From contig NZ_CP046566.1 in NCBI RefSeq assembly GCF_009740285.1, forward strand, positions 3,386,658 through 3,450,657: a stretch of 64,000 nucleotides of DNA. The letters are read 5' to 3'. This DNA is from Phnomibacter ginsenosidimutans. GTDB taxonomy: Bacteria; Bacteroidota; Bacteroidia; Chitinophagales; Chitinophagaceae. Made by a program: the position numbers and the translations under genes. Positions 25,313 through 34,486 of the stretch are shown one piece after another. The notes under the pieces were generated by a model that worked only from the letters and a program-made list of their open reading frames with translations, was not told the origin of the DNA and made no database searches. Each line of letters starts with the position of its first letter. Position 1 is the stretch's first letter.

Positions 25313-27256
25313 ATGAGCATGGAAATAACTCCCGGAACATTACTCAAACAAATAGACAGCCCGGCCGATTTGAAAAAATTGAGCCGTGAGCAACTGCATC
25401 AGGTGTGCAATGAACTGCGACAATACATTATTGACGTGGTAAGTGTACACGGCGGCCACTTTGGCGCCAGCCTTGGCGTAGTAGAACTGTCTGTGGCATT
25501 GCATTACGTATACAATACGCCTTACGACCAGCTGGTATGGGACGTAGGCCATCAGGCTTATGGCCATAAAATACTCACCGGTCGCCGTGATATTTTTCCC
25601 AGCAACCGCAAGTACAAAGGCCTGAGTGGCTTTCCCAAACGCAGCGAAAGCGAATATGACACCTTTGGCGTGGGCCATAGTTCTACCTCTATTTCTGCAG
25701 CCTTGGGCATGGCCCTGGCCGCTAAGTACAAGGGCGAAGACCGCAAAAGCGTAGCCGTAATTGGTGATGGCGCCATGACTGCCGGTATGGCTTTTGAAGC
25801 CATGAACCACGCCGGTGTCAGCGACGCAGACATGCTCATCATCCTCAACGACAACTGCATGAGCATCGACCCCAACGTGGGTGCGTTGAAAGAATACCTG
25901 ACAGACATTTCGCTGAGCCCCACCTACAATAAGCTGAAAGATGACGTGTGGAATGCCATTGGCAAACTGCCCGTAGGCAAAAGCTTTACCCGAGCCATGG
26001 CCCACAAAGTGGCCGAAGGCATTAAAGGCGCCATCAGCAGCAGCAGCAACCTGTTTGAAGCATTGAAGCTCCGCTATTTTGGCCCCATCGACGGGCACAA
26101 CATAGCCAAGCTGGTAGATACACTGGAAGACCTGAAGAAAATTCCGGGACCAAAAATCCTGCACATTGTTACGGTAAAAGGCAAAGGCTATGCCCTGGCC
26201 GAAAAAGACCAAACCTTGTGGCATGCTCCCGGTTTGTTTGATAAAGTATCGGGCGAAATCGTCAAGAAGAAATTCAATACGCCTCAGCCGCCCAAGTACC
26301 AGGATGTGTTTGGTCACAGCATCATAGAACTGGCAGAAATGAATCCGAAGATTTGGGGAGTAACACCAGCCATGCCCAGCGGTTCTTCGCTGAAGTTTAT
26401 GATGGAAAAAATGCCTGACCGTGCCATCGACGTGGGCATTTGCGAACAGCATGCCGCCACTGTGAGTGCCGGTTTGGCTACACAAGGCATGCGGGTGTTT
26501 TGCAATATCTACAGCAGCTTTATGCAAAGAGCCTACGATCAGGTAGTGCATGACATTGCCATTCAAAAACTGCCGGTAACGCTTTGCCTCGACCGTGCCG
26601 GTTTGGTGGGCGAAGATGGTCCTACGCACCACGGCGCTTATGATATTCCGTACTTCCGTTGCATTCCCAACATGATCATCAGTGCCCCGATGAATGAGCA
26701 GGAATTGCGCAACCTGATGTACACTTCGCAACTGGAAAGCACCACGCTGCCCATGGTAATTCGCTACCCCCGTGGCGAAGGGGTGATGCCTGAATGGCGT
26801 ACACCATTTGAAGCCATTGAAATTGGCAAGGGCCGCAAGCTGAAAGATGGTGAAGAGGTAGCGATTCTGAGCTTTGGCCATCCTGGCAATTTTGCCAAAA
26901 GTGCCATCGTAGAACTGCATCAATACGGCATCAACCCCGGCCATTACGATATGCGTTTTACCAAGCCGTTGGATGAAGCCTTGCTGCACGAAGTATTCAG
27001 CAAATACCGCAAGATTGTAACCATTGAAGACGGCACTACTATTGGTGGTTTCGGTAGTGCTATACTAGAATTTATGGCACAGCATGGTTACAGTGCTCAG
27101 GTGAAAATGCTGGGCATCCCTGACCGCCTGGTAGAGCATGGCACACTGAAAGAGCTGCATGCAGAATGTGGTTACGACGCCAATGCGATTGTAGCTACTG
27201 TAAAAGAACTGATGAAAGACAAAGTACAGGTAACCAGCGGCGCATTGCTGCAATAA
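25313..27256 (+). CDS. dxs: 1-deoxy-D-xylulose-5-phosphate synthase
   Basis: Thiamine-diphosphate enzyme that condenses pyruvate and glyceraldehyde-3-phosphate, the first step of the MEP isoprenoid pathway. The 647-residue protein has HGGHFGASLGVVELSVALHYVY near residue 43 and the TPP motif GDGAMTAGMAFEAMNHAG near 150, followed by NDN. VTVKGKGY near 287 precedes the pyrimidine domain (DVGICEQHAATVSAGLA near 372), DRAGLVGEDGPTHHGAYD near 426 and the transketolase C-terminal domain. An in-frame ATG two codons later is also possible. Upstream, TATTTTCG at 25290-25297 with TTG further up weakly resembles a Bacteroidota promoter. Confidence 0.97.
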   Translation: MSMEITPGTLLKQIDSPADLKKLSREQLHQVCNELRQYIIDVVSVHGGHFGASLGVVELSVALHYVYNTPYDQLVWDVGHQAYGHKILTGRRDIFPSNRKYKGLSGFPKRSESEYDTFGVGHSSTSISAALGMALAAKYKGEDRKSVAVIGDGAMTAGMAFEAMNHAGVSDADMLIILNDNCMSIDPNVGALKEYLTDISLSPTYNKLKDDVWNAIGKLPVGKSFTRAMAHKVAEGIKGAISSSSNLFEALKLRYFGPIDGHNIAKLVDTLEDLKKIPGPKILHIVTVKGKGYALAEKDQTLWHAPGLFDKVSGEIVKKKFNTPQPPKYQDVFGHSIIELAEMNPKIWGVTPAMPSGSSLKFMMEKMPDRAIDVGICEQHAATVSAGLATQGMRVFCNIYSSFMQRAYDQVVHDIAIQKLPVTLCLDRAGLVGEDGPTHHGAYDIPYFRCIPNMIISAPMNEQELRNLMYTSQLESTTLPMVIRYPRGEGVMPEWRTPFEAIEIGKGRKLKDGEEVAILSFGHPGNFAKSAIVELHQYGINPGHYDMRFTKPLDEALLHEVFSKYRKIVTIEDGTTIGGFGSAILEFMAQHGYSAQVKMLGIPDRLVEHGTLKELHAECGYDANAIVATVKELMKDKVQVTSGALLQ

Positions 27257-27279
27257 AGACCTGCTAGAATAATACGATA

Positions 27280-27304
27280 CAACGCCGGCCATTGGTCGGC
27301 GTTG
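27280..27304 (+). terminator. Terminator after dxs
   Basis: CAACGCCGGCC / GGTCGGCGTTG, an 11-bp stem with one wobble and a three-base loop, followed by a T-rich tract (TTGTTTTT). It begins 24 bases after the dxs stop. Confidence 0.8.
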
Positions 27305-27343
27305 TTGTTTTTGCGCCAATTGGTTTCCGTTATATTCGTAGCC

Positions 27344-27745
27344 ATGAACATGGCAAATCTATCAGGCTTCTCCCGTTGGCAATATGCTGTGGCGGCGCTA
27401 TTGCTTTTGCTCATCGAAATAGCGATAGCCCTGTTTGTTCACGACCGCTTTGTACGGCCTTACATTGGCGATGTGTTGGTGGTTGTCCTCATCTATTGCA
27501 GCGTTAAATCTGTGAAACCTTCTTTGCCATGGCGCAGCACCGCCATAGCAGTATTGCTTTTTGCCTTTGCCATTGAAGGCCTGCAATACTTGAAGCTGGT
27601 ACGTTTACTAGGTTTGCAACACAACCGGCTGGCCCGCACCATCATTGGTACCGATTTTGCCTGGGCAGATATGTGGTGCTATGTAGCCGGCATTGCATTG
27701 GTTTGGTGGATTGAAGTTGTTCGGGAGAAAAGAAACCGCCTTTAA
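27344..27745 (+). CDS. DUF2809-family membrane protein
   Basis: A 133-residue protein from the ATG at 27344 (MNMANLSGFSRWQ); an upstream ATG at 27302 adds 14 residues but overlaps the terminator tail. It has four hydrophobic segments: YAVAALLLLLIEIAIALFV, IGDVLVVVLIYCSVKSV, STAIAVLLFAFAIEGLQYL and DMWCYVAGIALVWWI. The motifs HDRFVRPYIGDVLVV, FAIEGLQYLKL and IGTDFAWADMWCYVAG are the DUF2809 pattern. The conserved acidic residues lie in or near the membrane. Function unknown. Confidence 0.85.
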   Translation: MNMANLSGFSRWQYAVAALLLLLIEIAIALFVHDRFVRPYIGDVLVVVLIYCSVKSVKPSLPWRSTAIAVLLFAFAIEGLQYLKLVRLLGLQHNRLARTIIGTDFAWADMWCYVAGIALVWWIEVVREKRNRL

Positions 27746-27810
27746 CCAAACTATATCATCTGCATTGTATCATGTACCTATCGTGATTCGTTTTTACAGA
27801 AACGAAAAAC

Positions 27811-28338
27811 ATGATGCGAATAAGAATGCTGCTATTGCTCAGCGTTGTTTTTACCCAAGTTTTTGCCCAACAATACAGCACTGCTGCAGGCATCAGATTG
27901 GGTGGCGACATTGGACTTACCTTACAACAACAGGTGGCAAAAAATATAACGGTAGAAGCCTTACTGCAACAGCGCATTTTACATCGCCAAACCACCGGCA
28001 CTCTCTTGCTGGAAAAACATTTCCCATTGGCAGGCAAAGGCTTTAACCTCTATGCCGGGGCTGGTCCGCATATTGGACACTGGGGACGACGCAACCCCGA
28101 AGCAAACAGCAACAATCAATTGCTGTATGGTGCCACCGTAATTGCGGGCCTCGAAATCAAACTCGGCAAGCTACTACTGAGTGCCGATTACAAACCAGCC
28201 GTTAACATCAAAGGCGGTTGGCAAACCTTCGACAGCCAGACCGGATTGTCGGCCCGCTACATTTTTATTAAAAAAGCACGGCCTGCCAAAAAGCAACGAC
28301 AACCTATCCATTGGCCATGGCAGCAAAAGCAGGCATAG
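27811..28338 (+). CDS. Small outer-membrane-type secreted protein
   Basis: A 175-residue protein with signal peptide MMRIRMLLLLSVVFTQVFAQ. The mature part alternates amphipathic strands (AAGIRLGGDIGLTLQQ, NITVEALLQQRIL, GFNLYAGAGPHIGHWG, LLYGATVIAGLEIKLG, LLLSADYKPAVNIKG, GLSARYIFIKK), as in an eight-stranded outer-membrane barrel. The C-terminal aromatic strand is followed by a basic Gln/Lys tail, so the assignment is tentative. A short hairpin lies just before the start codon (27787-27806). Confidence 0.65.
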   Translation: MMRIRMLLLLSVVFTQVFAQQYSTAAGIRLGGDIGLTLQQQVAKNITVEALLQQRILHRQTTGTLLLEKHFPLAGKGFNLYAGAGPHIGHWGRRNPEANSNNQLLYGATVIAGLEIKLGKLLLSADYKPAVNIKGGWQTFDSQTGLSARYIFIKKARPAKKQRQPIHWPWQQKQA

Positions 28339-28410
28339 CTTACCATTTGTCATTTCGTTGGGAAAACGAAAAGTGTAACGAACTTATATTTAGGCGTACA
28401 AACTTTCTGC

Positions 28411-29169
28411 ATGAAACAACTTTTTGTAGCCACATTCGCCAGCCTGCTGCTTGCCTGTAGCAATGGCCGTGAGGAAACACCGGTGGAGAACAACAATAAT
28501 AACAACACAGCAACTGAAATCGTGACAGATACTGAAGTAAGCAGTGCAGAAGTGATACCCGTGGCTACCAACAACTGGAGCATAGACGAAATAGACAGCA
28601 GCGGTTGGATGATGATGAAACTCTACCTCAATGGCAGTTCAGTCGACAAATCAGACAGCAAGATTTCGCTGTATGGCAGCAGAGAAACATCGGTCTGCTG
28701 GAATATTCTTTTTTACAATAGCCGTACCGGCGAACAACATTTGCTTACTGATCAGCGCATCATTCTAACTGCTACCGAAGCAAAAGCAGCAAGTGACTAT
28801 CCTACCGCATTAGACTCTGTCATTCTTTATCAATGCATTACCGATGACCTGAATAAAGATGGACAGTATGACGACAATGACGGTGCTTCATTATTCATCA
28901 GCGACAGAACGGGCAAACATTTCCGCAGGATAACACCCAAAGGTTTACACCTCAATCATTGGCAGTACATAGAAGCCAGCAACTCTCTGTTGCTAACCTG
29001 CCTACGGGATAGCAACAAAGACTTGCAATACAAACAAGCAGAAGATGAACGCCTGTTGTTTCAATGGAGCCTCACACGGCAAGACGGGCTGAAACCAGTG
29101 CTCTCCAAAACAAGTCAGCAACAAATCAATGCCTTGATCAAACAGCACTGGACTGTGAAACAGCAATAG
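28411..29169 (+). CDS. Hypothetical lipoprotein
   Basis: A 252-residue protein with lipobox signal MKQLFVATFASLLLACSNG (Cys16), then an acidic, Asn-rich linker (EETPVENNNNNNTATE). The globular part is not recognised. It contains LNKDGQYDDNDGASLFIS, an EF-hand-like DxDxDG-type loop (Asp-x-Asn-x-Asp-Gly and the NDLN-KDGQYDDND region), and a related segment DSNKDLQYKQAEDE about 55 residues later. Calcium binding is possible but unproven. It is followed by the cardiolipin synthase gene 47 bases downstream. Confidence 0.65.
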   Translation: MKQLFVATFASLLLACSNGREETPVENNNNNNTATEIVTDTEVSSAEVIPVATNNWSIDEIDSSGWMMMKLYLNGSSVDKSDSKISLYGSRETSVCWNILFYNSRTGEQHLLTDQRIILTATEAKAASDYPTALDSVILYQCITDDLNKDGQYDDNDGASLFISDRTGKHFRRITPKGLHLNHWQYIEASNSLLLTCLRDSNKDLQYKQAEDERLLFQWSLTRQDGLKPVLSKTSQQQINALIKQHWTVKQQ

Positions 29170-29216
29170 TCACCCATACTTTTTCTTTTGCATTGTACCT
29201 TCATGATAACCACATC

Positions 29217-30403
29217 ATGAAACGCAACCGCCATCAGTTTTTATTGAGTCAGTATCACCACAACCATGCCGTGCAATTGGTGCATGGTGGTAAAACATAT
29301 TTTGATAAGCTGATTGCAATGATTGATGGTGCCAGCAATTGCATCCATTTACAAACATATATTTATGAAAATGACGCAACAGGGCAGCAGGTTACGCAAG
29401 CCCTGATAGCAGCTGCGGGTCGTGGTGTAGCAATATATGTATTGCTTGATAGCTATGGGTCTGAAGGCTGGAAACAAAGCTGGCCTGCCGCACTGGAAGA
29501 AGCGGGTGTTCATTTTCGTTGGTTTAGCAGCGTTGCCAACAATCAGCATTTTTACCTTGGTCGCAGGCTGCACCACAAAGTGGTAGTGGCCGATGCGCAA
29601 CGCTGTTTGGTAGGTGGAGTAAACATCAGCAACCGCTACAATGATTTGCCCAATGACCCCGCCTGGCTCGACTGGGCGTTGTACTGCGAAGGTCCTGCCG
29701 CAGCTATACTCGATGTAGTTTGCCTGCGCATTTGGCAGCGGGATGTGAGCCGCAAAAAAGACTGACCGCTCAACAATTTGACTGTGACACCAGCTTGCAC
29801 AACTGCATGACCGTAAGAGTACGCAGAAACGATTGGGTACGAGGTCATGTGCAAATTACCCGCAGCTATTTGGAAATGTTTCGGGAAGCGCAATCTCACA
29901 TCATCATGATGTCGAGTTATTTTTTGCCCGGCAGAAAAATGCGCAAAGCCATGCAGCAAGCTGCCAACAGAGGCGTCAAGGTTTGTGTGATTACTGCAGG
30001 AAAATCAGATGTAAAAACCGCAAAAAATGCAGAGCGGTATTTATACAATTGGATGCTGCGCCACAACATGCAGATTTATGAATACATGCCCCATATCTTG
30101 CATGGCAAACTCAGCACCTACGATGGCAAATGGGTAACTGTCGGCTCATTCAACGTAAACAACATCAGTACTTTTGCCAGTGTAGAATTAAACATGGATG
30201 TATTGAACGACCGCTTTGCACAAGACGTGGAAGTGCAACTCAAATACATCATGCAGCACCAATGTACGTTGGTCGACAATGACTCGTTTACCCGACAAAC
30301 CAAGTGGTATCATCGCCTGTGGTACCGCATCAATTACGATTTCATCCGCATCACGTTCTTCTTATTTACGTTTTACTTCAAACAAGAAAAGCGTCAACGC
30401 TAG
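29217..30403 (+). CDS. Cardiolipin synthase / phospholipase D-like protein, frameshifted
   Basis: PLD-superfamily phosphatidyltransferase that makes cardiolipin from phosphatidylglycerol. From the ATG at 29217 (MKRNRHQFLLSQYH) the first frame holds HKD motif 1, HHKVVVADAQRCLVGGVNIS. It ends after RDVSRKKD. The -1 frame continues with LTAQQFDCDTSLHNC and holds the second motif, HGKLSTYDGKWVTVGSFNVN. The break is at the run of six A at 29754-29759; a seventh A joins the two into a 395-residue protein of normal length. Unlike E. coli ClsA there is no N-terminal transmembrane pair. It abuts the convergent gene at 30404 with no gap. Confidence 0.87.
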
Positions 30404-31414
30404 CTACTCTCCCATTGTTCTCTTGACCAACCCCTTTGCCACCTGCCAGTTCCAGCCTTTAAAACGACCACGCTGCACAATCACTTTGTTGTCATCGGGA
30501 TGTTGTAAGAAATAATGGAACACAAAACGACCCCGTGGGTTTTGCCAGCCCAGCATTTGGCCAAACCGAAGGTCGTTGAACACCAGGCTGTCATTCCATT
30601 GTTCTACAGTATAAAACTCTTGTGAAAAACGAATGAGCTGCTGCACATCCGTATGATCGGCTATTGTATCGAGCAGGTGTTGATTGCGGGGAAAATATTC
30701 GAAGTGTATGCTGTCGGTTTTATCAAATAAAGAACGGAAGCCTACATGATAGCCGCTATCGTTACCAGCCACCACAAACCACAGCCAGTTGTTGAGCGGA
30801 GCCGGTGTGGTAAAATATCGTTGGTGTGGAATGTGCTGTTGCACAAAAGCCTTCTTCACCGTACTATCTATCGTCCATTTATTGAAGCTGCAATACACGA
30901 GGTATAATGCGGGCATGAGTAAGCCCATCATCCACCACATTTTTCTTTTTGCCGCAGGCTTTTTGCTCCACCAAATAGCCCCACAAGCCAATGCCGGAAT
31001 GAAGCTGAAAAACGGATCGGCCACATACACAGCATTGAAAGAAATCCGCTCATGATTGAATGGTTCAAACCAACCGATGCCATAGTTATTAAACGCATCC
31101 ATAAACAGGTGCAATCCAACTGCCACCCCAAAAAACAACAGCCACTGTGCCATGCGAATGTTGTGTGGGCGGTGCAGCCTGTCGGCGGCCAACGCCAGTG
31201 CTGGCGTAGCAATTAACCCAAACAATAGCGAATGCGTAAAGCCACGATGAGCTAGCAATTCTTCCGCAGTAGGCATCCAAAAGCCAGCTACAAAATCGAT
31301 GTCGGGCAGGCTATTGGCCAGTGCGCCCCACAGCATGGCTTTTTTGCCCAGCTTTTTGCCCAGCATGGCTTCGCCAATACAGGCACCAATGGCTATGTGC
31401 GTTAAAGAATCCAT
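30404..31414 (-). CDS. YdjM/DUF457-like membrane-bound metal-dependent hydrolase
   Basis: A 336-residue inner-membrane protein; the ATG at 31414 (MDSLTHIAIGACIGEAML) matches the family start. The family's metal-site residues are visible: MDSLTH with Asp/His, LPDIDFVAG near 38 and HRGFTHSLLFG near 56, then HLFMDAFNNYGI near 103. These are followed by several transmembrane helices (LLFFGVAVGLHLF, FFSFIPALACGAIWW, WWMMGLLMPALYLVYC) and a soluble C-terminal domain of about 150 residues. Substrate unknown. Confidence 0.85.
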   Translation of the reverse strand: MDSLTHIAIGACIGEAMLGKKLGKKAMLWGALANSLPDIDFVAGFWMPTAEELLAHRGFTHSLLFGLIATPALALAADRLHRPHNIRMAQWLLFFGVAVGLHLFMDAFNNYGIGWFEPFNHERISFNAVYVADPFFSFIPALACGAIWWSKKPAAKRKMWWMMGLLMPALYLVYCSFNKWTIDSTVKKAFVQQHIPHQRYFTTPAPLNNWLWFVVAGNDSGYHVGFRSLFDKTDSIHFEYFPRNQHLLDTIADHTDVQQLIRFSQEFYTVEQWNDSLVFNDLRFGQMLGWQNPRGRFVFHYFLQHPDDNKVIVQRGRFKGWNWQVAKGLVKRTMGE

Positions 31415-31449
31415 GCCGCAATGATACAACGGATTTTGACCATGCCCCG

Positions 31450-32196
31450 CTAATCGAGGGTGAGTACTTGCACACCGGTGCGTTGCTCCATGGCTATGAT
31501 GATGCGTTCGATGGTTTTGTTGTTGTAATAAAATTCAATGCTGCCTTCGTCGAAAGGTTCGGATAAAATAATGGCGGATAAATACATGGACAGCTCCAGC
31601 AGCGATGAGCGGTAAAAACTAAACTTAGGATTGCGCAGGTTGACCCAACCTCTATGCCATGCATGCCAGTTGAACTCGAACACCACCCCATAACTCAGCA
31701 ATAACTGATGCCATTTTTTAAACACCGGATGATGAAGCACATTAATAGTAATACCTGTATTGCAAAAATGCAGATAGCCTTCAAACAGTTGCTGCCATTG
31801 GGCTGGCGTTATATCGCTCAGCAATTGACGCTGCCGCTCAAACACCGGATCTTTTGCATTGAACTGATGCCGTTTGTAAGCCTTGTAATGATCGTACACT
31901 TCGTGCAGGTACCATTCCAATGCCCAGCTGTCTTGCAATACAAATGTTTCATCGGGTACGGCTTCTTCTGTTTCCAGCTTCATGGTTTCTGTGAGTAGCA
32001 CAGGCGATTCAAAAGCCGTGATGGCTGGCTGCACCTGCCCATTGCCCCGCCAGCGAAGTATGCCGGCGCTATTGCCCTGCAGCACAATTTGCAGCCGGCT
32101 CTGCGGACATTCCAGATAGCCATCGTTGTTGAGCTGCATGAGCACTTGCTCGCCATGCAACAAACATTCGGGGCAATATCCATCAAATTGTACCAT
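31450..32196 (-). CDS. Uncharacterised protein with N-terminal zinc-ribbon-like knuckle
   Basis: A 248-residue soluble protein. The N-terminus MVQFDGYCPECLLHGEQVL has one CxxC pair and a further Cys near residue 30 (YLECPQSRLQIVLQG), so half or all of a zinc ribbon may be present. The rest is rich in Trp, Tyr and His (WALEWYLHEVYDHYKAYKRH, EFNWHAWHRGWVN) and looks mostly helical. The C-terminal segment FYYNNKTIERIIIAMEQRTGV is amphipathic. No family recognised. It is 36 bases upstream of the hydrolase gene on the same strand. Confidence 0.6.
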   Translation of the reverse strand: MVQFDGYCPECLLHGEQVLMQLNNDGYLECPQSRLQIVLQGNSAGILRWRGNGQVQPAITAFESPVLLTETMKLETEEAVPDETFVLQDSWALEWYLHEVYDHYKAYKRHQFNAKDPVFERQRQLLSDITPAQWQQLFEGYLHFCNTGITINVLHHPVFKKWHQLLLSYGVVFEFNWHAWHRGWVNLRNPKFSFYRSSLLELSMYLSAIILSEPFDEGSIEFYYNNKTIERIIIAMEQRTGVQVLTLD

Positions 32197-32291
32197 GTGT
32201 AAACGTCAGTAATTTATGCATTTTCAACCTGACGCAAACTACAGGCCAATCCTGTTTTACAAAAAGACCTTCATCATCTTTTTAAAAAAAA

Positions 32292-32317
32292 CATGCACAG
32301 ACCAAAGTCCGTGCATG
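32292..32317 (-). terminator. Terminator after trxA
   Basis: CATGCAC-A-GAC / GTC-C-GTGCATG, a ten-pair stem with one mismatch and loop CAAA, followed on the minus strand by at least eight T (32284-32291). It lies 33 bases beyond the thioredoxin stop. Confidence 0.85.
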
Positions 32318-32349
32318 CTGTCATTAAAACCACATTGTTAGTAAAACGC

Positions 32350-32724
32350 TTATTGTTCTGTAGCCGTTTGGCCCAGCAATTCTTTATCAATTACTGATTT
32401 GAGCACATGCTTGGGCAATGCACCAGCCTGCATCATGGGTTTGCCTTCCATGGGTATGAACAGCAAAGAAGGAATGCTCTGAATACCAAACACCATCGAG
32501 AGTTCTTGTTCGATGTCGGTGTTCACTTTGTAAATGTCTACTTGTCCGGCGTACTCATCACTCAGTTGCTCCAGCACGGGTGCAACGGCTTTGCAGGGAC
32601 CGCACCAGTCGGCATAAAAATCAATTACTGCGGGCTTATCGCCGCTGAATGCCCATTCGTTGGCATTGTCGTAGTTAAACACTTTGGCCTTAAAATCGGC
32701 GGTGGTAAGTTTTATGGTTGCCAT
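32350..32724 (-). CDS. trxA: Thioredoxin
   Basis: Cytosolic disulfide reductase. The ATG at 32724 gives MATIKLTTADFKAKVFNYDN, the normal family start; the longer open frame upstream is not conserved-looking. The 124-residue protein has the active site FYADWCGPCKAVAPVL near residue 40, the central DIYKVNTDIEQELSMVFGI and the cis-Pro loop IQSIPSLLFIP near 83. It is transcribed alone, with its own terminator, divergent from the TlpA-like gene. Confidence 0.94.
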   Translation of the reverse strand: MATIKLTTADFKAKVFNYDNANEWAFSGDKPAVIDFYADWCGPCKAVAPVLEQLSDEYAGQVDIYKVNTDIEQELSMVFGIQSIPSLLFIPMEGKPMMQAGALPKHVLKSVIDKELLGQTATEQ

Positions 32725-32987
32725 AATAAATCGTTTACAAATGTTTGATTTGGTAATGATGTAGCACAAATGTAGCCCCCATAACAGCAACTGAAGGGGA
32801 TATTCGTCACACAGAAAGCGCAGCAAAACATGTAGGTCCCATTAACAGGCCGGTTTGCAGCGGCCACAAAGCGGGCTATGGCAGGCGGTGGGTGTAAAGA
32901 ACTGCAAAAGGGGGAGCCATAAGTATCAAACATTACCCATCGGTTTAACAAATACACCTTTCTTTGCCATCTAATTTATTCTGACAA

Positions 32988-34103
32988 ATGAACAAGCTGA
33001 TTCTGGCACTGGCCGCCGTAGCGCTGTTGGGTGCATGCAAACAAAAAGACGCCAACAACCTGGAAGGTGGTACGGTAAAAATCGAAGGCACCATTGCCGG
33101 AGTAGAAAGTGGATGGATGGAAATGATTGTTCCTTCAAGAGAAAGTGAGAAAGTTGATTCTATTAAAATTGAGAAAGCGGCTTTTTCGCACAAACTCGAC
33201 GTAAAATCGCCCGACCTGCTGGTGATTCGTTTGGCCGGTACCCAAGGTTCTGAACTGGCATTTTGGGGCGACCCCGGTACGGTAAAAATTACCGCCAACA
33301 AAGACTCTATGTGGACTTCTAAAATTGAAGGTGGTGCCACACAGGGTTTGTTTAAAGATGTAGAAGGCAAGGTACGGGCCATCATGGAAAAAGGTCAGGC
33401 ACTGTACCCCAGCTATATGGCTGCACAGCAGCAGCAAAACATGCCCGAAATGCAGCGCATAGAGCAGCAGCTGATGGGCCTGCAAACACAAGCCAAAGAC
33501 GAAGCCATCAAATTTGCCAAAGCCAACAAAGGCAGTGTATTGGCGGCTTACCTCGGCTTGGTATACCTCGGGCAGCCGGGCAACGAAACCAGCTTGAAAA
33601 GCCTGTACGACAGTCTGGCTCCCGGTGTGCAAAAAACATTCTTCGGCAAAAAAATCAGCGAAATGGTAACAGCCAGTGCTGCTACAGCTGTTGGCTCACC
33701 TGCTCCTGAATTTGCCATGAACGATGCCAGCGGCAATCCTGTATCGCTGAGTTCTTTTAAAGGCAAAGTGGTGCTGGTAGATTTTTGGGCCAGCTGGTGT
33801 GCTCCCTGCCGCGAAGAAAACCCCAATGTAGTGGCTGCTTACAATCAGTTTAAAGACAAGGGCTTTACTGTGTTTGGTGTATCGCTGGACAAAGACAAAG
33901 CAGCGTGGGAAAAAGCCATTGTTGATGACAAGCTGACCTGGACACATGTAAGCGACCTGAAATACTGGGACAATGCTGCTGCCAAGCTCTACAAAGTGCA
34001 GTCTATTCCTGCCAACTTTTTGCTGGACAAAGAAGGCCGCATTATTGCCAAAGACCTGCGTGGCGCAGCCCTTACCGCCAAGCTGGCCGAAGTGCTGAAA
34101 TAA
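32988..34103 (+). CDS. DUF4369 + TlpA-like thiol:disulfide oxidoreductase lipoprotein
   Basis: A 371-residue lipoprotein (signal MNKLILALAAVALLGACKQ, Cys17). The N-terminal DUF4369-type beta domain (about 30-120: VKIEGTIAGVESGWMEMIV, FSHKLDVKSPDLLVIRL) is typical of Bacteroidota TlpA relatives. A helical linker rich in Gln follows. The thioredoxin-fold domain from about 235 has VLVDFWASWCAPCREENP with the CxxC, then FTVFGVSLDKDKAAWEKAI and the cis-Pro region VQSIPANFLLDKEG. It acts in the periplasm, probably as a disulfide reductase. Followed by a strong terminator. Confidence 0.92.
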   Translation: MNKLILALAAVALLGACKQKDANNLEGGTVKIEGTIAGVESGWMEMIVPSRESEKVDSIKIEKAAFSHKLDVKSPDLLVIRLAGTQGSELAFWGDPGTVKITANKDSMWTSKIEGGATQGLFKDVEGKVRAIMEKGQALYPSYMAAQQQQNMPEMQRIEQQLMGLQTQAKDEAIKFAKANKGSVLAAYLGLVYLGQPGNETSLKSLYDSLAPGVQKTFFGKKISEMVTASAATAVGSPAPEFAMNDASGNPVSLSSFKGKVVLVDFWASWCAPCREENPNVVAAYNQFKDKGFTVFGVSLDKDKAAWEKAIVDDKLTWTHVSDLKYWDNAAAKLYKVQSIPANFLLDKEGRIIAKDLRGAALTAKLAEVLK

Positions 34104-34131
34104 GCAAGCGTTACATTTTGTATCTTATACA

Positions 34132-34163
34132 ACAACAGGAACTACCGAGGTAGTTCCTGTTGT
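34132..34163 (+). terminator. Terminator after the TlpA-like gene
   Basis: Perfect 14-bp stem ACAACAGGAACTAC / GTAGTTCCTGTTGT around CGAG, followed by GTTTTGT. It starts 28 bases after the stop codon. Confidence 0.85.
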
Positions 34164-34486
34164 GTTTTGTGGCAGATGCACACTTACTAATAAGCTTGCT
34201 TTTGCATGGGATACTCCTACCCCTTTACAGCACCAATATCTTTTTACCAAATTTCAAGAGCGGCATACCATAGCCCGGCATTGCACAACTGCCGATGGGC
34301 TGCCCGACCAACGAAACTACCCCGCAGCCCCGTGCCAGCGTAGCTGCGCCGGGGCGAGGAGTAGTGAGGCGGGCGGGAAAAATTGTTGCGCTATGCACAA
34401 GGCTGATAGCCCCAATGCTGGTACATTCACTAACGGCAAGCACTCACCAGTGGTGCAGCCGGCTGTATTGATCCACAACAAAACCA
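34164..34486. other. Gene-free gap with GC-rich repeat element
   Basis: No credible gene. The centre (about 34310-34380) is GC-rich and contains the 17-bp word GTAGCTGCGCCGGGGCG (34340-34356), which recurs inverted at 16225-16241. An open frame crosses it but runs through the repeat and has no plausible protein character. Confidence 0.6.

Noticed and set aside
25340-26989. 549-codon open frame on the minus strand
   Set aside because: Lies wholly opposite dxs, which has full family motifs; the antisense protein has no recognisable domain.
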